Assembly (NCBI GenBank): GCA_033002965.1
Contig: JAURVB010012903.1
Span: 1-64,000 of the forward strand
Reading direction: 5' to 3'
Length of the DNA stretch: 64,000 nt
Source of the DNA: Piper betle
Taxonomy: Eukaryota > Streptophyta > Magnoliopsida > Piperales > Piperaceae
The translations under genes were made by a program, and so were the position numbers. Shown here in pieces: positions 52,920-63,070 of the stretch. Every line of letters begins with the position of its first letter. The stretch's first letter is position 1. Under the pieces are notes generated by a model. The model had not been told where the DNA came from. It saw nothing but the letters and a program-made list of their open reading frames with translations, and made no database searches.

Positions 52920-55209
52920 AATTATATGGGAATGATTGTTGTATGAATTCTTATATATGCATATTTGCTACCAACAATTAGTATGGTTATTATTTCTAAT
53001 TAGATGGACAAGACCATATAACTCCGCCAATATTTTTGCATTACTGGTCCCAAAGCCAAACAAAGGAGAAGGTTAGTGGCAAGAAAATCGTACGATTATT
53101 AAAAATTTTGTCATTTATAATTACATGGATATCCTAATTTAGGATTCATGTCTTTGATACCCTTTAGAGTACCCGGGGGATGAAGACTAAGACTAAAACT
53201 AACGTAGAAGAGATCATATGTTGAGATTATATGACATGTGTTGATAGCAAGGTACAAGGTACATCGGATGGCAAGAGGTGAATTAAGTATGCATTTGAGT
53301 GATGCGTTATATGCTATGTGCATTAAAAAATAGGCTTGGTCAGTCACTCGTAGACATGGCGAAGCTCGAGCTTGACTCAATTATCGAGTCAAGCTGGGTT
53401 TAAGCTCGAATCATGCTCGGCAGAAACAAGCTCGACCCGAGCTGGCTAGTTTAGCCAATTCCGATGACGTGGTCAAGCTCGACCCTGGCTTAATAAAATT
53501 TTCTTCATTCTCCATTGTTAAAAGGCTTGCAAGTGAATTAGTTGAAGATTTTTCTTACTTTAACTATCATCGATGGCATGAAGAAAAGAGTTAATATATC
53601 TTATGAGGGCATTGTAGTGGCTTGCATATGATCGTTAGTGGGAAGTAGCTAGTATCAATCTAGTTCTTACATCATTATGATGCAATTCTACCATTCATAT
53701 TATAATTATTCATGAAATAAAAATTTTCTTTAAAAAGTTAATGGCCAAAAATTTGATAAAAAAAATCCTTCAAGGCGAGTGAACCTAGCATGGCTTGCAT
53801 ATGGGCCACCTCTATTCATACAAAGACCGCCCTGTTGCTCAAAAAGCAGGCAGAATGAGACTAACCAGAAAGGTGTCCTGCAACCAAGATGAGGTTATTT
53901 ATTTAACCAAAAATAGTTCGTATTAGCCAGATGTGGCACGTTAACGGTAGGCAGTTCAGACTAAGACATGTAAGGTGATTTGAATCTCATCGTGCAAGAT
54001 TGGAGTGCCGGCTCGGGGCGGATGGCTGAACCAGCGTTCTTTTAGGCAAAAAAACCGCCACCTTCCGCGACAGAGCTGCGGGAACCATTGGATTCATCCT
54101 TCGAAAATCCCGGACCGGGAAGGCGGCGCCTAGAGACGACGTGACAAGAAAAATGAAAAGCTGCATTGCTGCCCTGCGGATTCTTGCGCCGTCCGTCACT
54201 GCAAAACTGGGCTACGAACGCGTGTTTAAATCGTTAATTTGAATAAATTAAACCCTTTTATTAAATGACCATCATACTTCCCAAAGATCAAAATTCTTGT
54301 CATGAAGTATAGCTTGTTGGATTGTAATGCCTTCTGAGAAAGGATAGATCTGTATTATCTCATTGTGTGAGCAAACCAGTTCTGACCCATACGGCCTTAT
54401 GGCTTTCGAGAGAGTATTTTGAAGCTAGACTTAAACGTTGATACTTAATTTGCTTTGGAGGGTGGCAATAATGTTAAGATAAACTAATGAGACTAAGTAG
54501 GGCTTACATAGATCAAATTTTCAAGTATACAAAACTAGTTACGCTTGGTGGTTTCAAAACTACCGCTTCAAAATTTATGTGTTCAATTTTGAAAAGTGTT
54601 GAGTATGGAAAACAGACAAAGGGGGTTGAGCACTAGAATGGGAGTTAATTGGAAAGTTCACAGGACAATTTGATTAGGAGGTTATCTCTGTAACTCCCAT
54701 TTTAGGAGTGGGCGTTAACATAATCTTGATTCAAGTAGTAGTAGCAAAATTATTGGACAGGAATGCTATCCACGACGATAAATCAACGAACATGTCAGGT
54801 TCATGCAAATGCCCACCGTCGACCTTAGGTTGCATGGTCATCGAATCAGAAGGATGCATGGGAAAACCGGGTAGAGAGGAGTTAAGGGAACCATTATTTT
54901 CTGTCAGCTTGGATTTATGGCAACATCATCATCGGATACCTCAATACTACTACAATCTTCTGATGGTCTTTCGTCTTCGTTTCACCAACCAGCTCACTAA
55001 CATCTAAAGGATTCACCCAACGCTGGAGTTAGAGACTTGAGGCTGACTTAGGGAAGGTAGGCTGTTGCACGCCAGATGCAATATCATAGGCAAGTGTAAG
55101 CCATAATTTGCTTGAAGTGGTCGAAACCGAACCAAGCAATAATATTTCTACTCAATTGCCCATCTACTTTAGTTATTGTCGGTTAATGTGGACTTCAGCT
55201 AACAAATAA
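52920..55209. other. Intergenic sequence before the chromovirus
   Basis: No supported gene. Notable stretches are AAGCTCGAGCTTGACTC-type repeats at 53350-53480, a GC-rich patch at 53995-54200 with an unrecognised minus-strand frame, and at 54791-54862 a block that recurs inverted at 60800-60871 beyond the chromovirus. Confidence 0.4.
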
Positions 55210-55214
55210 GATCC

Positions 55215-55605
55215 TGATATAGATATTACAGAATTAAATTTGAATGTCGGTTACATTTTGGCAGGAAATGTCGTTGCAACTTTTGAAAAGCTGTTAAAGT
55301 TTTAAATTCGAAATTGAAGTAGTTGTGATAAAAAATTGTAATCAATTCGAATTGTGGAAATGATATAAAGAGAAAGGATGTACAGAAAAGAATCAATGAA
55401 AAATTATTTGCATCTTCTCCAACTCTTCCTCTTCTTCTTTCTTCTCTGCGTTTTCTCCTCTGCTCTCTGCTTCTCTGTTCTCTTCCTCTGAATTCTTCTG
55501 TGTTCCTTCCTTCCAATCCTTCATTTTCGATCTAAACGATGAATTCCCATCGAGACGTGACCAACACCAGCCCTGGCATCCTTCCTAAGCCGGAGGACTG
55601 CAACA
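55215..55605 (+). repeat. 5' LTR of the chromovirus
   Basis: It begins TGATATAGATATTAC and ends GGACTGCAACA. A TATA box (GATATAAAG, 55362-55370) is followed by a CT-rich leader (55410-55520). The first ATG downstream of a plausible start site is at 55539, still inside the LTR, and opens the gag frame. Confidence 0.95.
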
Positions 55606-57019
55606 AATTGGTATCAGAGCAGGCACGATCAATGAGGGATCTACTGGTGAAAAGCGATGCTGAGGTAAATTCTACTTTACCAGATTTCACCAATTTAGCT
55701 ATCGGACAAGTACACTTGCAAAATTCAATTGATGCTTGTACAAAAGTGCTTAAAGTGGTTCAGGACTCTATAAATTCCATGAATACTAGACTAACTCGAA
55801 TTGAGGTTTCCAAAATGCACAATGTTGCTGATGAGGTGGTGAGAAATGCATTGAGATCTGAGGTGGTTTCCTTCAATGCTTATGATAATGCAAATAATCA
55901 TGGAGATCCAAGGGTGTTGAATCATGTAGGTCGTCTAAAATTCAAAAGATATAATGGAAAGGAAGATCCAGTTATTTGGTTGGGATTGTGTGAACAATAT
56001 TTTGAATTGTATCACATTACTGAAAGGGATAAGGTTCCTATCACCTCTTATCATTTGGATGATGAAGTTCAACTGTGGTATCAACTTAATAAAAAGGAGC
56101 AAGGGATGTTAAATGGTTGGAATTCAAGAAAGAGATTCTAGCAAGGTACGGCACTTCAAATTTTGATGATTTTTTTGAGGAGTTATCAAATTGGAGGCAA
56201 TCTAGATCAGTGCAGGATTATTATACCACTTTTATCAAGCTGGTTACTAAAGCTGGAAATGTTACTCCTGAACAACAAGTTAGTTTGTTTATAAGGGGGT
56301 TAAAAACTACTTTGAGGTATGATGTTAAGGCTCAAAAACCTACTTCAGTTCGTGCTGCCCTAGGATTTGCTAAACTTTATGAAGCTAAGCCGAAAGAAAG
56401 GAAGGTTCCATTTCCACCAGGAGAATTCAGGTCTAAAGGGGAACCTTCAGATACAAAAATGGATGGTACTAATTTTGTTTCGGCAAGGAAACAGCCAGTA
56501 AAAAGACTCATAGTGGAGGAAATGGTGGATAGGAAAGCAAAGGGACTTTGTTTCCATTGTGACGACAAATTCAGCATTGGTCACAAGTGTAAGAAATTAT
56601 TTTCAATTGAAGCAGTACATGAGGAAGTAGAGGAATGTGAAGAAGAAGACAATGTGAGTGAAGAAGAGGAGAATGTGCAAGTAATGGATGAGGCAGATTT
56701 ACTGAAGCTGTCATTACAGGCATTTACAGGAGAAGTTACACCGGAAACTATGAAATTCCAAGGAATTATCCAGAAGCAATTAGTTCAGATATTGGTGGAT
56801 TCAGGCTCTACTCATAATTTCTTAGATTCCACACTGGCGGTTAAGTTGAAGCTACCAGCAGAGGATACCAGAGCATTGGATGTGATAGTGGCTAATGGAG
56901 AAAGGCTACGAAGTGCAGGCACTTGCAGAAAAATTCTAATAGTGGTTCAAGGGGTTCAACTTACAGCTGATTTTCATTTGCTACCACTCAAGGAATATGA
57001 TATTGTTTTAGGAATCTAG
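55539..57019 (+). pseudogene. gag-protease region of the chromovirus
   Basis: The frame opens at an ATG inside the 5' LTR (MNSHRDVTN), passes through the PBS and enters gag proper (MRDLLVKSD from 55632; HVGRLKFKRYNGKEDPVIWL). A frameshift near 56110-56117 moves it to the frame of EFKKEILARYG. After that come QDYYTTFIKLVTKAGN, the zinc knuckle CFHCDDKFSIGHKCK (about 56550), an acidic linker, and the protease with the active-site motif LVDSGSTHNFLD (about 56790) and the C-terminal EYDIVLGI. A premature TAG at 57017-57019 replaces the usual Gln of the GIQWL motif. In a functional element this polyprotein assembles the particle and processes it; this copy is interrupted at least twice. Confidence 0.9.
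55609..55620 (+). other. Primer binding site, initiator tRNA-Met
   Basis: TGGTATCAGAGC, the standard 12-nt complement of the 3' end of plant initiator tRNA-Met, three bases after the LTR. It lies within the open gag frame. Confidence 0.93.
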
Positions 57020-60000
57020 TGGTTAAGGACATTAGGGCCTATTGTATGGGATTTCTCTCAATTACAAATGTCCTTTACTTATGAGGGCAAGGAGCTATTA
57101 TTAACAGGATAAAAAAAGCTCCCTTGCAATTGGTGGATTCGAAGAAGATACTCAAGGCAGCCATTAAAAAAACAAGGAGTGCTATTACAATTGACAGCTT
57201 TAGCACAGGTTCCTCCAAAGTGCAGTGAAATCGATTTTTCCCATCAGGATCTTACTTCATTATTAGATAGCTATGCAGAACTGTTTGATAAGCCAACGAG
57301 ACTTCCTCCAACCAGAGTTCATGATCATGCAATTTCCTTGAAAGAAGGAGGACAACCAGTAACACTGAGGCCCTATAGATATCCACCTTTGCAGAAGGTT
57401 GAATTGGATAAACAAGTTACGGAGTTACTACAAGCTGGAATCATCAGACGCAGTCAAAGCCCTTACTCATCCCCAGCATTGCTTGTAAAAAAAGATGGAA
57501 CATGGAGGATGTGCATAGATTACCGGGCCCTAAACCAGCAAACAATTAAAAATAAATTTTCAATACCTTTGATTGATGACTTATTAGATGAATTATGTAG
57601 TGCTGTTGTCTTTTCTAAACTTGACCTTAGGTCAGGCTATCATCAAATTAGAATGGCTGAAAGGGATGTCTATAAGACTGCTTTTAAAACTCATAAAGGG
57701 CATTATGAATTTACTGTCATGCCATTCGGTTTGACAAATGCTCCTTCTACTTTCCAATCCTTGATGAATTGTATTTTTGATAAACATTTAGGACAGTTCA
57801 TTATTGTATTTTTTGATGATATCCTGGTGTTTAGTGCTGATATGGAGTCTCATCTACAACACCTTCGGCTCAACTTTGACATTCTTCGCAGCAACAACCT
57901 ATTCTTAAAAAAAGAGAAATGTGAATATGCTAAAAGCAAGATATGCTACTTAGGGCATGTTATATTAAATGGAGAAGTAGCAATGGATCCTGAAAAGATC
58001 GAAGTGGTGGCTAACTGGCCTCTTCCCAATAACATCAAAGGGATGAGAGGATTCTTAGGGTTGAGTGGTTATTACAGGAAGTTTATAAAGGGATATGGAT
58101 GCATTGCGGAGCCACTCACTACCATGCGGAAGAAGGATTCGTTTGAATGGACTCCACGGTCGAAGTTAGCCTTTGAGGAATTAAAAACAGCTATAACTAC
58201 AGGACCTGTCTTAAGGCTACCTAATTTCTCCCTCAAATTTGAAATTGAGTGTGATGCTTCTACCATTGGTTTGGGAGCCATATTGATGCAGCAAGGACAG
58301 CCTATAGCTTATTTCAGCAAGGCTCTACATGGAAAAAATAGGTTGCTGTCCACCTATGAAAAAGAGCTGTTGGCTTTGGTTCTTTCTGTACAAAAATGGC
58401 GGCAATACTTGCTAGGGCATCCATTTGTGGTTCGTAGTGACCACTCCAGCTTGAGGTTTTTATGGCAACAGAAGATAGTCACTCCTCCTCAACAAAGGTG
58501 GTTGCATAAGCTAATGGGATTTGATTTTAGAGTAGAATATAAGAAAGGAACTGAAAACTCAGCTGCTGATGCCCTTTCTAGATTTCCAATTGAATCGAGT
58601 TGTTTGGCAATCTCTTCTCCCACACCTGAATGGATCGAGCCTATATGAACTGCTGTCTCTACTGATCCTATTCTACAAGAATTAGTTCAGCAAACTCAAG
58701 ATAAAAAACTTCCTCTTCAATGGTCTCTTGTCAATGGACTGATACTATACAAGCACCGGATTTACTTACCAAGGCATTCTGATCTCATCGATGTAATTGC
58801 CAAGGAGTTTCACAATAACACTCATGAAGGATATTATAAAACTCTCAAACAAATGAGAAGAGTTTTCTTCTGGCCAGGAATGAAGGATCTTTGAAGCAGA
58901 TCATTCAAAATTGTGAAACTTGTCAAATCCACAAAGCTGCTAACACAACTCCAGCAGGACTTTTGCAACCATTACCTATACCATAAAGCATATGGTCCCA
59001 GATTTCAATGGATTTTATTGATGGCTTACCAATGTCCAAAGGAAATACTTCGACATTAGTAGTAGTTGACAGACTCTCCAAGTATGCGCACTTTATTCCT
59101 CTCAAGCATCCCTACACCTCAGTGTCAGTAGCACAACTCTTTTTTTATTCAGTTTTTAAACTACATGGCATGCCTGAGCAGATAGTATGTGATAGGGATG
59201 CAGTCTTCACAAGCAAACTTTGGACGGAACTATTTAGGTTGCAAGGAACATCTTTCAATTTCAGTTCTGCTTACCACCCTCAGACTGATGGACAAACAGA
59301 GGTGGTGAATCGAGTGTTACAGATGTACCTTAGATATTTTACGAGTGAGCAACCTAAAGAATGGACTAAATGGATAATCATGGGCAGAATACTGCTACAA
59401 TACCAGCTAGCATAGTGCTATTAAGTGCACTCCATTTGAAGTTGTCTACGGAAGACCTCCACCTTCCTTGCTATGTTATGTTCCAGGTACTGCTAGGTTA
59501 CCAGAGGTGGATCATCAATTGAAGACTAGGGATGAAATTCTTAAACTTCTTAGGTCTAACATTTTGTTGGCTCAAAACAGAATGAAACAAATGTATGATA
59601 AGAAGCACATAGAGCAGGAATTCAACATAGGTGACTTGGTATATGTTAAATTGCATCCTTACAAGCAAATTTCAGGTAGACTATCCAAGCATACCAAGCT
59701 GTCACCGAGATACTATGGACCTTACAGAGTTTTGCAACGAATAGGAGAGGTTGCTTATAAAGTCGAGTTGCCAATTGATTGTCGTGTTCACAATGTCTTC
59801 CATGTTTCATTGTTGAAAAAGAAGTTAGGAAACAACGAAATAGTGGGCACAAAGTTACCAGTCTTATCTGCTGCACTACACATTTTATATCCTGCCATTG
59901 GAAGCATTACAGCAACCAATCAGAATCATGGAGGAACCTTATACTTAGTGGAATGGGCAGATCTTACCAAGAATGAAGCTACTTGGGAAAATTTGGAATT

Positions 60001-60055
60001 CTTATCAATGCATTTCTTTGTGGACAAGGAAATTTTTGAGGGGAAGGATATATGA
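57020..60055 (+). pseudogene. pol region of the chromovirus (RT, RNase H, integrase, chromodomain)
   Basis: After two frameshifts in A-runs (about 57110 and 57170), the largest frame (57179-58648) holds RT. Its motifs are [53 protein letters not shown] and the catalytic FFDDILVFS. RNase H follows (IECDASTIGLGAILMQQG, STYEKELLALV, ENSAADALSRFP). A TGA at 58646 interrupts it. Integrase zinc residues are present (HNNTHEG; CETCQIHK after a frameshift near 58890), with a TAA near 58984. The core is MDFIDGLPMSKG, IVCDRDAVFTSK and HPQTDGQTEVVNR, so all catalytic D,D,E positions are there. Another frameshift and a TAG lie at 59370-59420. The C-terminal part has the GDLVYVKLHPY segment and a chromodomain-like end (GTLYLVEWADL, EATWENLE). 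The stop TGA is the first three bases of the 3' LTR. Confidence 0.92.
60037..60052 (+). other. Polypurine tract of the chromovirus
   Basis: GAGGGGAAGGATATA immediately precedes the 3' LTR start TGATATAG. It is also the last coding stretch of pol (EGKDI). Confidence 0.85.
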
Positions 60056-60443
60056 TATAGATATTACGGAATTAAATTTGAATGTCGGTTGCATTTTGGC
60101 GGGAAATGTCGTTGCAACTTTTGAAAAGCTGTTAAAGTTTTAAATTCGAAATTGAAGTAGTTGTGATAAAAAATTGTAATCAATTCGAATTGTGGAAATG
60201 ATATAAAGAGAAAGGATGTATAGAAAAGAATCAATGAAAAATTATTTGCATCTTCTCCAACTCTTCCTCTTCTTCTTTCTTCTCTGCGTTTTCTCCTCTG
60301 CTCTCTGCTTCTCTGTTCTCTTCCTCTGAATTCTTCTGTGTTCCTTCCTTCCAATCCTTCATTTTCGATCTGAACGATGAATTCCCATCGAGACGTGACC
60401 AACACCAGCCCTGGCATCCTTCCGAAGCCGGAGGACTACAACA
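60053..60443 (+). repeat. 3' LTR of the chromovirus
   Basis: 391 bp, the same length as the 5' LTR, with 7 differences by my reading, mostly transitions. It ends GGACTACAACA followed by the GATCC duplication. Confidence 0.95.
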
Positions 60444-60448
60444 GATCC

Positions 60449-61008
60449 CACCAAGTTAGCACATTGAGAACTCATTGATGTTGTCAAGGAAAGCTTGCTG
60501 CGTATACCGCTAGGATTGTAAAAACCGTCATTTTAAAAACCTAAGTTACCGAAGTCCACTTACTAAATTAACCAAACAACAACTAAAATAAACGGACAAG
60601 CAAAACCGAACTATATTGGGAATGATGGCTTCAACCAATTTTGCATGGATCAGCTGCCCACTCCATAATAGGGGAGAGTTTTGGTCAGCTGAAGAACTAA
60701 CAGTTGAGAGTGAGCCCAAAGATCCAACAGAGGAATGTGAAAGTAATGAAACAGGTGGTGAACATGTTTCTTGTTCAAGTTGCTCGAACCCGTACTTCGC
60801 CCATGCATCCTTCACATCCAGCAACCATGCAACTGAAGGCCAACTGTGGGCATTTACATGAATCAAACATGTTTGTCAATGATAATGTCGTTGATAACGT
60901 TCCTACCCAATATTTTGCTACTGCTTTAGAAGTGCTGCCTATTACTTCGATCTCAGCCCCACTAGAGGATGGTGTGAGGAAGGTGCTCGGCAGGGTGAAG
61001 GGGAAGAC
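60449..61008 (+). mobile_element. Probable internal 3' region of a C-related LTR element
   Basis: The sequence runs up to a purine tract (GAAGGGGAAGA, 60997-61007) that directly precedes an LTR-like start at 61009, the arrangement expected at the 3' end of an LTR element. Short open frames are not recognised. 60800-60871 is an inverted copy of 54791-54862; the predicted peptides share a SCKCP...CM...GCMG pattern. Confidence 0.4.
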
Positions 61009-61251
61009 TATAACGACTCGGCCATTTGTCACAACATTGTGGGCCTAGCTGGCCAGGTGTTACTCACAATTAAGCAAATATGTCTAACATTTTTTTTAAC
61101 AAAAACATATATAAAGATCCCACAGTCTTAGACCGTTTCCCAATAGCCACACTTATTTCTCAAATAAATAATAAAAGGAGTCCTCATATTTATTTTGCTC
61201 CATGCCCTAGTTATCAATCACCTACTTTCGTATCTGCACACCTGCGGAGGC
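61009..61251 (+). mobile_element. C-like LTR start (copy C3), interrupted by A5
   Basis: It starts TATAACGACTCGGCC, comparable with TGTAACGACCCGCC of C1, shares the CAGGTGTTACT-type block, and ends at CACACCTGCGGAGGC. C1 has the equivalent CATACCTGCGGAGGC at about 38370 and continues where this copy is cut by family A. It is a diverged member. Confidence 0.6.
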
Positions 61252-63070
61252 TGTAACACCCCAAATCCGGTTCACACTCGTGAACCAAACCGGCATGTTA
61301 CAGGCCCCGGTTAGGTCGGCTAACCCGAACCTAACTCGTGCGGATCCAATCTCGGCGTCTTAAGATGAAGATACAACTCGTAATGCATGGATGAATACAC
61401 AAACCTAACATGGTACTACATGAATGACATGCAAGTCAGAGTACACACCAAACAATCCCGATAAAAATTAAATAAAAGTTTTGAAATATAACGGACGGAA
61501 TTTCCCCTAAAAATGTAATTAGGGGCCACCCTGTCAAATATACATATAAAAATATATGTAACCAACTATCAAACAATTTCATTCACACAGAATCTAATCT
61601 ACTATACACTCATTCTGAAGCTTGGGTTTCAACCCATCATACTTTTGCTGCGCTACTCTGATCATTTCATTTCATCTCATTGTCATGCCTCAAACATTTA
61701 CTCATAGCATGTTTATAAAATAATATCATAAAAAAAACATTAAACATTCAATCACCCAATGTGTGTGTGCAGAAGACCTTATTGCTCCTCCGTCCTGGCC
61801 GGCCCATCCATCTCGTGCTTATCACCTACATATATATAGGAAAAACGTCAGTAACAAGCGTTACTGGTCCGAAAAGAAAATAACTATAACAAACTGGCTA
61901 TGAGAGCAAACTCTCATATGAAAGAAATCACCATATACTTCCTCGTGAACACTCTGAAGGGCACTACTGAGGAGCCACTGGGCTGCAGACCCGGTAGCAT
62001 CCCGAACTAACTTATCTGCTGCTGGTACTGTGCTACTCTCAGCACTTCTTTTTCAGTACTTCTCGTGAAACTTTATCCTAAGCCCTCTCCTTACCTCCAT
62101 ATTTCTCCTGGCCTTGAGCACGAAGGCCGAGTACTCTCAGGCAGTCGCCTTTAGTACCCTTTGAACCACAAGTCCGGACATGCGCTGTACTAAACAGTAC
62201 CCGTAAACCTCCACGTTCTCCGGGTGTGAGGAACTCAAACGCGGAGTTGTCAGGATCCCTCGGGAATGGAACAGTCCGCTGGCACTAATCCAGAGCCCGC
62301 TTTGACTGTCACGGCATCCTCTGCATGGTACGTGCAGTCGATTTCTCCATCTCTCGTCTCACTGAAAATGCGAAAACTACATATATATAGGGCTGGGTAG
62401 GGATATATACAATAGGCCCGAAGGCAACTTGTGGTGGATCTTGGTTTCGAAATCATCCTCGAGGGATCTCATCCTCGAGGGGTTATTAATCCGGAAAATG
62501 TTCGGTTAAATGGCCCGAGTTAAGTGGGATCCGATAAAACGCCACTTAACCCGTCCTGCAGGCAATAAATTAAACATACAATAGAAAGACGTAAATCAGA
62601 GACGAGTCCTAAACGGACCTGGTAGAAGCTCCAACGTGTCATCGCGCCTAGGCGGCGAGCTCCTACTTCGTACCTACACATCAAAACTAAATACTAACGC
62701 CCGCTAACTAAATGATGCATCAAACACAATGAACATCAATCACAATTCAATCATCAACATCCAGCAACAGTTAAATAATCATAAATTTAAATAATTCTAA
62801 CTCATCCTAGTCATACCAATTTTATTGCGTTTTTCAAAGTTACGTCCTGATCACTTATCATGCTAAGACTCCTACCTCATTAGATCGCTGAACCTTCATT
62901 CACACTTAATCTCATCATGTAACTTATCATTTCATCCCTAATTAGTCATTAATCACATCATAAATCCTAGCATGCTGTGCTAACAATCATCATCAACTTT
63001 AAATAATCAAATCGGAGGTAATTATACCTCACGTCGTCGGCAATCGGCGACGGTTAGGGTTCCGTCGCGC
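61252..63070 (-). mobile_element. Family A LTR, copy A5, truncated
   Basis: The plus strand starts TGTAACACCCCAAATCCGG, matching A4 (33462) and the complement of the A3 end. Similarity continues through the TATA region (about 62400) and the CCTAGGCGGCGAGCTCCTAC block to TTCCGTCGCGCA at 63070. In A3 the next bases would be TCTAGGAGCTC (complement of about 15570), but here unrelated sequence begins. About 1.1 kb of the LTR is missing. Confidence 0.85.

Larger units (their letters stand above)
55215..60443 (+). mobile_element. Complete Ty3/gypsy chromovirus, TSD GATCC
   Basis: A 5229-bp element with two 391-bp LTRs (55215-55605 and 60053-60443), GATCC duplicated at 55210-55214 and 60444-60448, an initiator-tRNA-Met PBS, a polypurine tract and a gag-PR-RT-RH-INT-chromodomain order. 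My reading finds 7 differences between the LTRs (about 98% identity), so it is the youngest datable insertion in the window. The coding region carries numerous stops and frameshifts, so it cannot be autonomous. Compact LTRs and a C-terminal chromodomain fit a small chromovirus lineage (Reina-like is a guess). It inserted into sequence whose flanks hold inverted repeats of each other. Confidence 0.95.

Noticed and set aside
53987..54199. 70-codon minus-strand frame in a GC-rich patch
   Set aside because: No recognised domain, no neighbouring exon or splice signal that I could support; may be chance.
55226..55516. Minus-strand open frame rich in Arg/Glu, repeated at 60064-60417
   Set aside because: It is the antisense reading of the CT-rich LTR leader, present in both LTRs.
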